Position numbers and translations under genes: made by a program. This document shows positions 26,589 to 36,371 of a DNA stretch of 64,000 nucleotides, piece by piece. The number at the start of each line of letters is the position of its first letter. The stretch's first letter is position 1. A model generated the notes under the pieces. The model saw only the letters and a list, made by a program, of their open reading frames with translations. It was not told the origin of the DNA and did not search any database. Source of the stretch: Leptolyngbya sp. SIO1E4 (lineage in GTDB: Bacteria; Cyanobacteriota; Cyanobacteriia; Phormidesmidales; Phormidesmidaceae); contig JAAHFU020000002.1 in assembly GCA_010672825.2 (NCBI GenBank), positions 1,376,001-1,440,000 on the forward strand. Direction: 5' to 3'.

Positions 26589-27473
26589 ATGAAACCTGTG
26601 CAAATTGCTGAATTGTTGCTGCTTGCAGCTCTATGGGGAGGATCGTTTCTCTTCATGCGAATTGCCGCCCCAGAACTTGGCCCCATCTGGCTCATTGAGA
26701 TTCGAGTGTTGCTGGCTGGGCTCGCGCTGCTCCCCCTCTTGCTCCGGCAGGGGTTATGGTCGCAGCTCCGGCACTATAGATATCCCCTGTTGCTCCTCGG
26801 GTTGATCAATTCAGCGCTGCCGTTCTCCCTATTAGCGTTTGCCTCCCTCTCTTTGCCCACAGGGATGACCGCCATTTTGAATGGCACCGCCCCCTTTTTC
26901 GGGGTTGCAGTTGCCTTTGTCTGGCTCCGCGAAAAGCTCACTGCCAGCCGCATTCTGGGATTGGTGCTGGGGTTTGCAGGGGTGGTTGTGCTGGTGGGTC
27001 TTAGGGAAACCGCCCTCACCTCTGGCTTTTGGCTGGCGATCGCGGCGGGCCTCGCAGCTGCCCTGATGTATGCGATCGCAGCACCGTTTATTCGTTTAAA
27101 GCTGCAGGGGGTTCCTTCTGTGGTGATTGCGACCGGTAGTCAACTCAGCGCAGCAATATGGCTGATACCGCTGTTGCCGTTTACCCAACCAGAGCGCCTG
27201 CCTTCACAGACGGCTGTCCTCGCACTGCTTGCACTGGCGCTGCTATCCACATCTTTAGCCTATATCCTCTATTTTCGGCTAATTCAGGCCATGGGGTCTA
27301 CCCGCGCCCTGACCGTGACTTATCTGATTCCGCTGTTTGCCATGCTGTGGGGGGCGCTGGTGCTGAATGAGGCGCTCACGCTGTCAATGGTGATGGGGGG
27401 CGGGTTGATTTTAATCGGAACGGCGATCGCAAATGGACTCCTCAGTTATTGGTTGCGGTCTTTCAGCCAGTAG
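26589..27473 (+). CDS. EamA/RhaT-family drug/metabolite transporter
   Basis: 294 aa inner-membrane protein with about ten hydrophobic helices and two EamA repeats (ALWGGSFLFMRIA at the start; GLAAALMYAIAAPFIRLKL starting the second half; GALVLNEALTLSMVMGG at the end). Substrate unknown; the family exports amino acids and small metabolites. ATG at 26589 is chosen because it places the first helix directly at the N-terminus; 12 upstream codons of open frame lack such character. Its last 28 bp overlap the convergent DUF2087 gene. Confidence 0.85.
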   Translation: MKPVQIAELLLLAALWGGSFLFMRIAAPELGPIWLIEIRVLLAGLALLPLLLRQGLWSQLRHYRYPLLLLGLINSALPFSLLAFASLSLPTGMTAILNGTAPFFGVAVAFVWLREKLTASRILGLVLGFAGVVVLVGLRETALTSGFWLAIAAGLAAALMYAIAAPFIRLKLQGVPSVVIATGSQLSAAIWLIPLLPFTQPERLPSQTAVLALLALALLSTSLAYILYFRLIQAMGSTRALTVTYLIPLFAMLWGALVLNEALTLSMVMGGGLILIGTAIANGLLSYWLRSFSQ

Positions 27474-27730
27474 GCAGAGCCATCCTTCACTCGGTCAATG
27501 AGACCTCGTTCAAACAGTTCCCGTCGCAGGAGGGCTGGGTCAGTAAACGTATGATATTGATTGAGTAGACCGTTCACTTCTCGTTCGTTGTAGTAAATAT
27601 CTGGCTCAAACTTGGTCGCCAGATATTCTAAAGCAAGCTGTTGAAAACGACCTTTATTGCGCCTTGAAGGCCATTCTTTGAGCCGCCCTTGACCATCCAG
27701 ATAATGCTGCAGTTCGGTTACATAGTCCAT
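27446..27730 (-). CDS. DUF2087 domain protein
   Basis: 94 aa, matching the single-domain DUF2087 family: LKEWPSRRNKGRFQQLALEYLATKF, YNEREVNGLLNQYHTFTDPALLRRELFERGLIDRVKDGSAYW. This domain is sometimes fused to ArsR or metal-stress regulators and may bind nucleic acid, but its function is not established. It is convergent and overlapping with the EamA transporter gene. Confidence 0.85.
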   Translation of the reverse strand: MDYVTELQHYLDGQGRLKEWPSRRNKGRFQQLALEYLATKFEPDIYYNEREVNGLLNQYHTFTDPALLRRELFERGLIDRVKDGSAYWLKDRNQ

Positions 27731-27956
27731 CGCAAAATCAATGCCCCACAGTCCTGAAGTCGTGAGAAAGATTATTCTGCCACAGGGGTCATTATTACGG
27801 AAGGTAACGCTTTTGAAGCCTCGTTTTCCCTTAGTTAAAGCAAATCAAAAGTTTCCTCACGAGTTACCAGCAAGGTGATTAGCATGAGTAATGATGGCTA
27901 TTGTCTACGGCAATAGCCTGTATTTATGAAATTGGCTCCTGGTGGGAGCGATCGCT

Positions 27957-28940
27957 ATGAAACAAATTCCCGCTCCTTTGTGGACGCTGACCATTGGGGT
28001 TGTGGTTACCCTGATTAGCCTTTGGGTGGGCTTTAATCATGGTCTACTGCCCGAGCAAGCTTCAGCCCAAGCAGAGCTTGTTGATAACTTCTTCGATGTC
28101 ATGATGGTCATCGCCACAGCACTCTTTTTGGTGGTTGAAGGCACCATCGTATACTGCCTCATTGAGTTCCGTCGTCGCAAAGGGGATGACACTGATGGGT
28201 TGCCAATTGAGGGCAACCTGCCGTTAGAAGCCTTTTGGACTGCGATTCCTGCTGTCATCGTAATCGGGCTAGGAATCTATAGCGTTCAGATCTTTCAAGA
28301 TATGGGGGGCTTTTCTCCGGGCGATATGGTTCATGAACATGGAACCATGATTGCGCAAGCGCCAGACACGCCGATGGGCAACCTAGTTCCCGAGGGAGCT
28401 GACGATGAGTTGCTGGCAGAGTCTGTTTATGGCTTTGGCGCGCCCTTAGAGAAAGAAGGCCAACCGGCTGATCTGGAAGTGAATGTCTTGGGAATGCAGT
28501 ATGCCTGGATTTTCACGTATCCCGAAACTGGCATTGTGGATGGTGAATTGCACGTACCTGTTGATGCCGATGTAAAGATCAATATTTCCGCACAAGATGT
28601 CATTCATTCGTTTTGGGTGCCCCAGTTTCGCCTGAAGCAAGATGCCATCCCTGGCAAAGATACTGAGCTGCGGTTTGTGGCTACCAAACCTGGAAGTTAT
28701 CCAATCGTCTGTGCTGAATTGTGCGGTGGCTATCACGGTGCCATGCGAACTCAGGTGATTGTCCATACTGCAGAAGAGTTTCAGGGCTGGCTTGATCAGC
28801 GTATTGCTCAGGTGAATCCAGTTTCCCCAGCGGCGATCGCATTGAACCCAGCAGACCTCACAGAGACTGAGTATCTGGCTCCCTATGGTGACGCCATGGG
28901 CATCGATGCGCACTTAGTCGCTCACCTTTCTGACCAGTAA
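27957..28940 (+). CDS. ctaC: cytochrome c oxidase subunit II
   Basis: 327 aa subunit II of the aa3-type terminal oxidase. Two N-terminal helices (about 7-27 and 47-70) precede a cupredoxin domain with the CuA ligands in CAELCGGYHGAM near 253-264 and HSFWVPQFR before it. It accepts electrons from cytochrome c6 or plastocyanin. Compared with short homologs it has an extra acidic/Met-rich loop between TM2 and the copper domain (about 120-160). ATG at 27957 is preferred over the GTG 15 bp upstream because GGTGGGAG lies at RBS distance. First gene of ctaC-ctaD-ctaE. Confidence 0.93.
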   Translation: MKQIPAPLWTLTIGVVVTLISLWVGFNHGLLPEQASAQAELVDNFFDVMMVIATALFLVVEGTIVYCLIEFRRRKGDDTDGLPIEGNLPLEAFWTAIPAVIVIGLGIYSVQIFQDMGGFSPGDMVHEHGTMIAQAPDTPMGNLVPEGADDELLAESVYGFGAPLEKEGQPADLEVNVLGMQYAWIFTYPETGIVDGELHVPVDADVKINISAQDVIHSFWVPQFRLKQDAIPGKDTELRFVATKPGSYPIVCAELCGGYHGAMRTQVIVHTAEEFQGWLDQRIAQVNPVSPAAIALNPADLTETEYLAPYGDAMGIDAHLVAHLSDQ

Positions 28941-28965
28941 GTTTTTTGGCTCTCTCAAATCCTCT

Positions 28966-30606
28966 ATGGCACAAGCAAATATTACAGGCGACATGGTGGG
29001 AGGGGGGTTTCCCCATCCTGATAAGTGGAAGTGGTACCACTACTTCACATTTAACGTTGACCACAAGGTAATCGGGATTCAATACCTGGTCACCGCATTC
29101 TTCTTTTATTTAGTCGGTGGCCTCATGGCGCTGGCGATGCGAGCTGAATTGGCCACCCCCGATTCGGATTTGCTCAATCCCAATTTCTACAACGCCTTAA
29201 TGACGAACCACGGGACGATCATGATCTTCTTGTGGGTGGTGCCGGGGGCAATCGGCGGGTTTGGTAACTACCTGGTGCCCCTGATGATTGGGGCCCGGGA
29301 TATGGCCTTCCCTCGCTTAAACGCTGCTGCCTTCTGGGTAACGGTTCCGGCGGGTCTGCTCATTATCGGCAGCTTTTTCTTTGGTGGGGCCCAGGCAGGC
29401 TGGACGGCTTATCCGCCCTTAAGCCTGATCACCGCGAACACCGCTCAGTCCATGTGGATTTTGGCCGTTGTGTGCGCTGGCACCTCCTCCATCCTGGGGG
29501 CTGTGAATTTCATTGTCACCATCTGGAAGATGCGCGTCCCCAGCATGAAATGGGATGAAATGCCCCTCTTCTGTTGGGCAATCTTGGCCACGTCCATTCT
29601 GGCCTTGTTTTCGACCCCGGTGTTGGCGGCCGGGTTAGTCTTGCTGCTGTTTGACATCAATTTTGGCACCTCGTTCTTCCGCCCTGAGGCAGGGGGAGAT
29701 GTGGTGATGTACCAGCATTTGTTCTGGTTCTATTCCCACCCAGCTGTATACCTGATGATTTTGCCGATCTTCGGCATTATGTCTGAGGTGATACCGGTTC
29801 ATGCCCGGAAGCCAATTTTTGGCTATAAGGCGATCGCCTATTCCTCTCTAACTATTTGCATTGTCGGTCTGTTCGTGTGGGTTCACCACATGTTCACCAG
29901 CGGCACGCCTCCTTGGATGCGGATGTTCTTCACCGTCTCCACGCTGATTGTGGCCGTCCCGACCGGGGTAAAAATCTTTAGCTGGGTCGCCACCCTATGG
30001 GGCGGCAAGATTCGCTTTAACAGCGCCATGCTGTTTGCGATCGGGCTACTGGCCATGTTTGTGTTCGGTGGCCTCAGCGGTGTCACCCTAGGAACGGCAC
30101 CGGTCGATATTCACGTGCACGACACCTACTATGTGGTGGCCCACTTCCACTATGTGCTGTTTGGCGGATCTGTGTTTGGTATCTATGCCGGTCTCTATCA
30201 CTGGTTCCCCAAAATCACAGGGCGCATGCTAAATGAGCCGCTGGGTAAGCTGCACTTTGTGCTCACCTTCATTGGCACTAACCTCACTTTCTTGCCCATG
30301 CATGAGTTGGGACTTAAAGGAATGCCCCGGCGAGTGGCGATGTACGATCCCCAATTCCAGTACATCAACATCATCTGCACGGTGGGTGCATTTGTTCTCG
30401 GCATCTCCGTTCTGCCGTTCTTGATCAATGCCATCTGGAGCTGGAGTCAGGGGCCGAAGGCCTCAGGCAACCCCTGGAACGCGAAGACTCTAGAATGGAC
30501 GACTGCTTCACCCCCAATTATTGAGAACTGGGAAGTGTTGCCAGTGGTTACTGAAGGCCCCTACGCTTACGGTCAGGAGGAGCCTGCGGAAGTCGCATCG
30601 TCGTAG
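28966..30606 (+). CDS. ctaD: cytochrome c oxidase subunit I
   Basis: 546 aa heme-copper oxidase catalytic subunit with twelve helices. Heme and CuB ligands are visible: MTNHGTIMIF (heme a His), FWFYSHPAVYLMILP (CuB His with the cross-linked His-Tyr pair), VHHMFTSG (two CuB His) and HDTYYVVAHFHYVLFGG (heme a3 and a His). It reduces oxygen to water and pumps protons. It follows ctaC by 25 bp and precedes ctaE by 81 bp, with a GC hairpin between. Confidence 0.96.
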   Translation: MAQANITGDMVGGGFPHPDKWKWYHYFTFNVDHKVIGIQYLVTAFFFYLVGGLMALAMRAELATPDSDLLNPNFYNALMTNHGTIMIFLWVVPGAIGGFGNYLVPLMIGARDMAFPRLNAAAFWVTVPAGLLIIGSFFFGGAQAGWTAYPPLSLITANTAQSMWILAVVCAGTSSILGAVNFIVTIWKMRVPSMKWDEMPLFCWAILATSILALFSTPVLAAGLVLLLFDINFGTSFFRPEAGGDVVMYQHLFWFYSHPAVYLMILPIFGIMSEVIPVHARKPIFGYKAIAYSSLTICIVGLFVWVHHMFTSGTPPWMRMFFTVSTLIVAVPTGVKIFSWVATLWGGKIRFNSAMLFAIGLLAMFVFGGLSGVTLGTAPVDIHVHDTYYVVAHFHYVLFGGSVFGIYAGLYHWFPKITGRMLNEPLGKLHFVLTFIGTNLTFLPMHELGLKGMPRRVAMYDPQFQYINIICTVGAFVLGISVLPFLINAIWSWSQGPKASGNPWNAKTLEWTTASPPIIENWEVLPVVTEGPYAYGQEEPAEVASS

Positions 30607-30629
30607 GCCATTGTGGCGGCAAAATCCTG

Positions 30630-30662
30630 GGCGGGGCAACAGCGCCCCGCCGCTCTTTTTCT
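30630..30662 (+). terminator. GC hairpin between ctaD and ctaE
   Basis: Eight-base-pair stem GGCGGGGC/GCCCCGCC, loop AACAGC, then GCTCTTTTTCTT. It may partially terminate transcription or process the mRNA so that ctaE is expressed differently from ctaD. Confidence 0.6.
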
Positions 30663-30687
30663 TAAATCCCTTACTCCTTGAAAAATT

Positions 30688-31299
30688 ATGCAAGGCGCAA
30701 TTGAATCCAATCCAGCAACAGCGGCTCCTGCTGAGGCCCATCACGAAGGTCATCAAGACCTGCGTGTGCTGGGGCTGTTGACCTTTTTGGGCTCAGAATT
30801 TCTCATGTTTGCGGGCTTCTTTGTCCTCTTTTTGGTCTATCGCTCAGCTGCTGCTGCTTGGCCTCCAGAAGGGACAGAAGTCGAGCTCCTGCTCCCAGCG
30901 GTCAACACCGTGATTCTGGTGTCTAGTAGCTTCGTTATTCACTATGGGGATGCTGCTATCAAGCAGGGTGATGTGAAGGGCTTGCGCAAGTGGTACATCA
31001 TTACAGCCCTGATGGGGGCCGTTTTCTTGGCCGGTCAGGTGTATGAGTACCTCACCCTGGGCTATGGCTTAACAACGAATTTGTTTAGCAACTGCTTTTA
31101 TCTGATGACGGGCTTTCACGGACTGCACGTCTTCATTGGGTTGCTGCTGATTTTAGGGGTGCTGTGGCGATCACGTCGTGCGGGCCACTACTCGGCTGAC
31201 AAGCACACGGGTGTTGAAATGGCTGAGATCTACTGGCACTTTGTAGACATTGTGTGGATTGTGCTGTTCACCCTGATCTACATTCTGACCTTGTTCTAG
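30688..31299 (+). CDS. ctaE: cytochrome c oxidase subunit III
   Basis: 203 aa subunit III of the short five-helix cyanobacterial type. Helices are near 30-50, 68-88, 100-122, 140-162 and 180-200. Conserved LGSEFLMFAGFF, the GFHGLHVFIGLLLI segment and the terminal YWHFVDIVWIVLF are present. It stabilises the subunit I proton-uptake side. It ends the cta operon, with a terminator 27 bp downstream. Confidence 0.94.
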   Translation: MQGAIESNPATAAPAEAHHEGHQDLRVLGLLTFLGSEFLMFAGFFVLFLVYRSAAAAWPPEGTEVELLLPAVNTVILVSSSFVIHYGDAAIKQGDVKGLRKWYIITALMGAVFLAGQVYEYLTLGYGLTTNLFSNCFYLMTGFHGLHVFIGLLLILGVLWRSRRAGHYSADKHTGVEMAEIYWHFVDIVWIVLFTLIYILTLF

Positions 31300-31325
31300 A
31301 GACTCGCCCTTAAGTTTCCACGTGC

Positions 31326-31357
31326 ATCCAGGTAGATGAATTCTGCCTGGATTTTTT
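31326..31357 (+). terminator. intrinsic terminator of the cta operon
   Basis: Stem ATCCAGG/CCTGGAT with a 13-base loop, followed by six T. It lies just after the ctaE stop. Confidence 0.75.
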
Positions 31358-31389
31358 GATGGGCAATCCTTCTTGCTGATAGCCTTGGC

Positions 31390-31567
31390 CAGTTGAGTCC
31401 AGGACATCTGGGTCAAGACAGGGTCTAGGGTTTGGGGTCTATAGCAAAAGGCAGAAATCAGAAGGCAGAAGGCAGAAATCAAAGCCTTGCTGCATAAGGA
31501 TTCCAGGAAATCTGACTGTCTTAACCGGCACTTCAGGTGCAGTAGGGTGTACTTTATCCGCATGCAA
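31390..31567 (+). repeat. composite dispersed repeat (A-B-C)
   Basis: The most complete copy of the family. Block A (CAGTTGAGTCCAGGACATCT...GGGTCTAGGGTTTGGGGTCT) is followed by block B at 31441-31542, which starts ATAGCAAAAGGCAGAA, contains GGCAGAA heptamers and continues CCTTGCTGCATAAGGATTCC. Block C follows (CTTTATCCGCATGCAAACTG). Copies at 9.2 and 53.5 kb have A and C without B; copies at 33.0 and 56.6 kb have B alone. It fills most of the spacer between ctaE and galE, in which no gene was seen. Confidence 0.7.
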
Positions 31568-31679
31568 ACTGCTATGAACCCTGGTTTCTAGTGAAATCAA
31601 CCCCGAGATTTGGGCAATTGACCCAAGAAACCAGGATTCTTGGAAGACTGAATTGGTCGGTGGCCTCAACCTGGGGAGG

Positions 31680-32684
31680 TTATGCGCTGCCATGGCGCTT
31701 GAGGTGCCATTGCCAGGCGTGGGAAATGATGGATTTTAGATCAGGATACTGGGGTTGCCAGTTTAGGAGCGATCGCGCTTGGTCGCTGCTACCGACCAGG
31801 CTAGGCGGATCGCCAGGGCGGCGATCGCATTCAACCGCTGGAATCGCTTTTCCTGTTATCTGTCTAGCTGTCTCAATGACCTCGCGAACAGAAAATCCAT
31901 TGCCATTTCCGAGGTTGATGAAAACCGTTGACCCTCCCTGGAGCAAGTAATCTAAGCCCAAAACATGGGCTGACGACAGGTCAGATACATGGATGTAATC
32001 CCGCAGGCAAGTGCCATCCGGGGTATCGTAATCTGTGCCAAACATAGAAATGCTCTGACGATGTCCCAAAGCCGTCATCAACACCAGCGGAATCAAATGA
32101 GTTTCAGGCTGATGATCTTCTCCGAGGCGACCGTGAGGGTCGGCTCCAGCCGCGTTGAAGTACCGAAAAACAACTGCGTTAAACCCATAGGCTTCGGTAA
32201 AGTCTTGCAGCATTTGCTCCACCATTAGCTTGCTGGTGGCATAGGGGCTAATGGGATTTTTGGGATGGTCTTCTGGGATGGGTACGGTTTTGGGCGGGCC
32301 GTAAATCGCGCAGGTAGACGAAAAGACAAACCGTTTAATGTTGGCTGCCAGCATGGCTTCTAGCAGTGTCAGGGTGCCGATCACATTGTTGTGATAGTAC
32401 TCAGCGGGGTGCTTAACAGATTCTCCTACGGCAATGTAGGCAGCAAAATGCATGACCGCGCGAATGTCATAGGTTTGAAAGATTTGGTCTAAAAGTGCCC
32501 GGTCAGTCGTTTTACCCACAATGAGTTGCGCCTGACTATGCTGCTCAACCAACTCTCTGTGACCGTACTCTAAGCTGTCTAGAATGATGACGGAGTAACC
32601 GGCAGCTTCTAGGGCCAAGACTGCGTGGGCCCCGATGTAACCGGCGCCGCCTGTTACCAGAATTTTGGGCTGTTCAGTGGGCAT
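31680..32684 (-). CDS. galE: UDP-glucose 4-epimerase
   Basis: 334 aa short-chain dehydrogenase-type epimerase. The NAD-binding GGAGYIG is at residues 12-18, SSTCAIYG at 122-129, and catalytic YxxxK is Tyr148/Lys152 in SPYATSK. It interconverts UDP-glucose and UDP-galactose for polysaccharide and glycolipid synthesis. ATG at 32684 is chosen because MPTEQPKILVTGG is the family start; the 10 codons upstream (32714) look non-coding. Single-gene transcript on the minus strand. Confidence 0.95.
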   Translation of the reverse strand: MPTEQPKILVTGGAGYIGAHAVLALEAAGYSVIILDSLEYGHRELVEQHSQAQLIVGKTTDRALLDQIFQTYDIRAVMHFAAYIAVGESVKHPAEYYHNNVIGTLTLLEAMLAANIKRFVFSSTCAIYGPPKTVPIPEDHPKNPISPYATSKLMVEQMLQDFTEAYGFNAVVFRYFNAAGADPHGRLGEDHQPETHLIPLVLMTALGHRQSISMFGTDYDTPDGTCLRDYIHVSDLSSAHVLGLDYLLQGGSTVFINLGNGNGFSVREVIETARQITGKAIPAVECDRRPGDPPSLVGSSDQARSLLNWQPQYPDLKSIISHAWQWHLKRHGSA

Positions 32685-33216
32685 CGTCGAGTTCTCCAAG
32701 TCGTTAGGATACATTCACGCCGATTCCAAGCAGGGGACTCGCGGAGTGAGGGGGCTCCTGCACTCAGTGAGGAAAGTGTGGCAGAAAAGCAGATTGCTTG
32801 CCAGCCAGCACCCCTCTAGCTAAGGCCGTTCACAACGGGCCTCGATTTCCGCGCAAGCGGAAATGAGGGGGCGAGTATGACTTCAGCCAACCAGCGAGTG
32901 CTATATTTCCTCTACGAAGAAAAGAAGCTTTAGAAGACACGACTCACCCCCTTGATGGTTCGTTCCTGTGTGGATATAGCAAAAGGCAGAAAGCAGAAGG
33001 CAGAAGGCAGAAATCGAAACCTTGTTGCATAAGGATTCCAGGGAATCTGATTGTCCTAACTAGCATCTCAAGTGCAATAAGCAACTGCGATAGCTGAGGT
33101 CAGACGTCAGAGACGGTATATCTGTCTGGCGATCGCTGCTTGAATTTGAGCACAGGCCAACAGGTTCCCTTGATTACTATTCCCGTATTACTGCTGAAAT
33201 ATTGCTGAAAGCCAGT
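32685..33216. other. gene-free spacer between proB and galE
   Basis: About 530 bp. It contains a perfect hairpin ATTTCCGC-GCAA-GCGGAAAT (32845-32864), an inverted pair AGGCC/GGCCT before it, and a block B dispersed repeat (32976-33079). It lies downstream of proB and upstream of galE, so the hairpin may end the proB transcript. Confidence 0.5.
32976..33079 (+). repeat. dispersed repeat, block B
   Basis: Second plus-strand copy of block B: ATAGCAAAAGGCAGAA, GGCAGAA heptamers, CCTTGTTGCATAAGGATTCC, then AGCATCTCAAGTGCAAT. It matches 31441-31542 with scattered substitutions. Confidence 0.75.
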
Positions 33217-34338
33217 TCAGGTCCCCGCAGAAATCACTAGATTATCTCGGTGAACAACAGTCTCGGCCCCTTCGTAGCCAAGTATCTGGGGAATGTCGTC
33301 GGAATGATGACCCAGAATTTTGGTCAGTTCAGTGTGGCTATAGTTCACAAGGCCCCTCGCGATTTCCCGACCCTTGGCATCACAGAGTTGAACTGCAGCT
33401 TGCCGCTCAAACTCTCCTTCTATTTCAGAAATCCCAGCTGCCAGTAAAGATTTGCCCCCCTGTTGAATGGCCCGTATGGCGCCACTATCCAAATATAATT
33501 TGCCTGCAGAGACAAGCCCTTGAGCAATCCATCGTTTTCGGGCGTTCGTTGCCAAGGGGCGCGGCGCAAACTGGGTGCCCAGGGGCTCTCCGGCCAAAAT
33601 TTTGATCAGGTTTTCAGGATGTTGCCCGTCGGTGATCACCGTGCGAACCCCTGCATTCGCAGCAATGCGAGCCGCCTCAATCTTGGTCACCATGCCACCG
33701 GTCCCCCAAGGGCTACCGCGATCGCCAATGCTGACCTGCAAGTCTTCTAAATCTTCAATTCGATCGACCAGGTGAATCGGTTGTGCATTGGGATGATAAC
33801 GGGGATCGGCAGAATATAGTCGATCCACATCGGTGAGCAAAAACAGCCAGCTGGCACTCACTAGGCTGGCAACTTGAGCTGAAAGGGTATCGTTATCCCC
33901 AAACTTGAGTTCCTCAACGGCAACGGTGTCGTTTTCATTGACGATGGGGATAATGCCTAACTGCAAGAGCTGCCGAAACGTCCGGTAGCTGTTGACATAG
34001 CGTGACCGCTGCACCAAATCGGTGCGAGTCAACAAGACTTGAGCGATGGGCTGCCCCAGCGTTGTAAAAAAGTCATCGTACACGCGCATGAGCCGCCCCT
34101 GCCCGACTGCTGCGATCGCCTGCTTCATCGCTATCGTTTTGGGGCGCTCCGACATCCCTAATCGTGCACAGCCGACGCCAACTGCCCCCGAAGAAACGAG
34201 AATGACGCGATATCCCTTAGATTGCAAGGCGCTTAGGGTCTCCACCAGGGTGGCAATCACCGAAATTGCTAGCTGCCCGGTAGATTTCGTCAGGCTAGAC
34301 GTTCCAATTTTGACCACCAGGGTTATGGGCTCTGTCAC
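33217..34338 (-). CDS. proB: glutamate 5-kinase
   Basis: 373 aa amino-acid kinase catalysing the first committed step of proline synthesis (glutamate to glutamyl 5-phosphate). The N-terminal kinase domain (about 1-255) has [41 protein letters not shown] and [17 protein letters not shown]-terminal PUA domain (about 275-365) is also present. It is single here; proA is not adjacent. Proline synthesis and the betaine transporter at 8-12 kb are both osmoprotective routes. Confidence 0.95.
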   Translation of the reverse strand: MTEPITLVVKIGTSSLTKSTGQLAISVIATLVETLSALQSKGYRVILVSSGAVGVGCARLGMSERPKTIAMKQAIAAVGQGRLMRVYDDFFTTLGQPIAQVLLTRTDLVQRSRYVNSYRTFRQLLQLGIIPIVNENDTVAVEELKFGDNDTLSAQVASLVSASWLFLLTDVDRLYSADPRYHPNAQPIHLVDRIEDLEDLQVSIGDRGSPWGTGGMVTKIEAARIAANAGVRTVITDGQHPENLIKILAGEPLGTQFAPRPLATNARKRWIAQGLVSAGKLYLDSGAIRAIQQGGKSLLAAGISEIEGEFERQAAVQLCDAKGREIARGLVNYSHTELTKILGHHSDDIPQILGYEGAETVVHRDNLVISAGT

Positions 34339-34643
34339 ACTGCTACCTTTCCCAGTTCAAGCAGTCATCATAGACAGGCCTACGGCATTTGTGAAGTGAG
34401 TTCGCTAGGGAAACGCTGGCAGTGTTAGCTCTGATACAATTTAGGGCACTGCCTGAATCAATAGACAGTGCCCCAAAATGCTTGCGCGCAGTTTGTATGC
34501 TTTAGGATCTTTATAAAGGTGATCCCATGTAATTAATTATTATGATGGCAGCGCTTTTTTCTGATCGAAGTTTTTCTAATGTTTTCTTTATGTTTCAAGG
34601 TTATGGCGTTTCTTGAAGAAGAATAATGTTCCGTAACGAACTT
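34339..34643. other. spacer between yqeG-like gene and proB
   Basis: About 300 bp, AT-rich. It holds an inverted repeat GGGCACTG (34444-34451) / CAGTGCCC (34466-34473) without a T-run, which could terminate the mltG operon read from the minus strand. The proB promoter should also lie here. Confidence 0.45.
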
Positions 34644-35162
34644 TCAGGGAACCGAGCCTAAGGAAACCCCCAGCAACTGCGACAGCCACACCTCGGTAGA
34701 CCGCAGCAGGTATTTCCCCGGTTTCCCCTTCGGATGAATCATCGGTTCTACCAGAATCGTAAACATGCCGAGGCGATTCCCGGCGAGAACATCTGTAAAT
34801 AGGCGATCGCCGACCATCGCGACCCGTTCTACCGGCAACTGCATGGCTTGCGCCGCCTGTCGTAGCTTTCTACGGGAGGGTTTGCCTGCGCCAGTAATGT
34901 AAGGCGCCTGCAGGCTTTCGGCAATGCGACGAATGCGAGGCGCATTCAAATTATTGCTGACCAGCCAAATGGGAACATGCGCTTTCAAGGCGGCAAACCA
35001 GACCCGGACTTCTTCAGAGGTTTGAGCCTCCCGTATGGGCACCAGGGTTTCGTCCACATCAAGCACTAACCCTTGTAGACCGTAGCGGTTCACTAAGTCG
35101 GGGGTTATGCCCAGCACAGACTGCCCCAATACCAAGTCAGGCTGCAGTAATTTTCCACACAT
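34644..35162 (-). CDS. YqeG-family HAD IIIA-type phosphatase
   Basis: 172 aa HAD-superfamily hydrolase: motif I LVLDVDETLVP near 34, motif II WLVSNN near 69, lysine in GAGKPSRRKL near 90, motif III GDRLFTDVLAGNRLG near 114. YqeG-type proteins are phosphatases, some acting on phosphatidylglycerol phosphate. ATG at 35162 (MCGKLLQPDLVLGQSV) gives the family's usual length; the frame opens 56 codons earlier inside mltG and is not used. It follows mltG by 61 bp in the same direction. Confidence 0.85.
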   Translation of the reverse strand: MCGKLLQPDLVLGQSVLGITPDLVNRYGLQGLVLDVDETLVPIREAQTSEEVRVWFAALKAHVPIWLVSNNLNAPRIRRIAESLQAPYITGAGKPSRRKLRQAAQAMQLPVERVAMVGDRLFTDVLAGNRLGMFTILVEPMIHPKGKPGKYLLRSTEVWLSQLLGVSLGSVP

Positions 35163-35223
35163 GATGGCTTGGTTTCCCTCGCTTGCGGTGAATACTTGGC
35201 AGTGCACTAGGGTACCCGTAGTG

Positions 35224-36336
35224 CTATTCTCCCGGATTTGCAGACTCCTGCTCCGCATCAATGGCGTCTCGAATCCGGGCTTGAGCCGCCTCATGTTCTG
35301 CCAGGGTCTGGCTAAAGACATGGGTGCCATCGTATCGGGCTACAAAGTAAAGATAGTCGGTGTCGTCTGGACTAAGACTGGCTTCTAAGCTGGCCAAGCC
35401 AGGCCCAGCAATAGGGGTTGGGGGTAAGCCGACATTAATGTAGGTGTTGTAAGGGGAGGGGGTGCGAACTTGAGCCAAGGTCAAGGGTTGCTCTCGGGTT
35501 TGGGTAACGCCCAGACCATATTCCACCGTTGGGTCAGCTCCCAAGGGAATCCCTTCTACTAAGCGTCGATTAAAGACCGCCGCAATTTCCGATCGCTCCT
35601 CTGGAATCACCGCCTCGCGCTCCACAATACTGGCCAAGGTGACCCATTCCAACAGAGAAAAGTCTGAGCTGGCTTGTTGATAGACTGGCAGCGCAACTGA
35701 TTCAAAGCGGCTCACCATCATATCCACAATGGCCCCTGGGGTCATTGTTTCTGGGGGGAGTTGGTAAGTATCTGGGTAAAGAAAGCCTTCTAAATGAGGA
35801 ATGTTTTGCGGTAACCAGGGATAGCGATCGCGCGATATTTGCTCAGTGGCCTCTAAAAATGCCTCAGCAGAGAAAAATCCCTTCTCTTCGAAGGCCGTGG
35901 CCATTTGGGCGCGTGTCCAGCCCTCTGGAATGGTAAATGTTGCTTGCAACACGTCCCCTATCCAGATCTTGCGGGCAATCTCTTGCAACGATTGGTCGGG
36001 GGAGAGGACATAGGTTCCCGCCTGGAACCCCCCGTCTGTGCGCAACGCTTGCAAACGACTCCAAAGATCCCAGGCGAGGCGCGATCGAATTAAACCGGCA
36101 ATTTCTAAATCTCGCCCAATTTGCTGTCCTGGCGTGCCCGCTGGAATCTGGATCTGAACGGTACCCGCTGCGGCCTCAGAGGAGGAGCCGTCTTCAGGGG
36201 TTGCAGCTGAGGCCACTGTATCAGCCACTGGGGAAGTGGCCCAGCTCCACCAAGCCCAGCCTTGCCAACCTGCGATGCCCAAGGACACCGGCACCAGCAC
36301 AACTAAAAAAAGCGTTTTGGAGAGACGAGAGGCCAT
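35224..36336 (-). CDS. mltG: endolytic murein transglycosylase MltG
   Basis: 370 aa membrane-anchored peptidoglycan lytic transglycosylase: one N-terminal TM (about 8-32), a LysM-like region (about 60-130), then the YceG catalytic domain. The catalytic Glu is in LASIVEREAVIPEERSEIAAVFNRRL near 238-262, followed by LGADPTVEYGLG and SPYNTY. It cuts nascent glycan strands and sets their length. It is part of the minus-strand run ruvX, DUF3727, mltG, yqeG. Confidence 0.92.
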   Translation of the reverse strand: MASRLSKTLFLVVLVPVSLGIAGWQGWAWWSWATSPVADTVASAATPEDGSSSEAAAGTVQIQIPAGTPGQQIGRDLEIAGLIRSRLAWDLWSRLQALRTDGGFQAGTYVLSPDQSLQEIARKIWIGDVLQATFTIPEGWTRAQMATAFEEKGFFSAEAFLEATEQISRDRYPWLPQNIPHLEGFLYPDTYQLPPETMTPGAIVDMMVSRFESVALPVYQQASSDFSLLEWVTLASIVEREAVIPEERSEIAAVFNRRLVEGIPLGADPTVEYGLGVTQTREQPLTLAQVRTPSPYNTYINVGLPPTPIAGPGLASLEASLSPDDTDYLYFVARYDGTHVFSQTLAEHEAAQARIRDAIDAEQESANPGE

Positions 36337-36371
36337 GAATTCACGCTAGGGAGCAATCACTGCACAAGGGG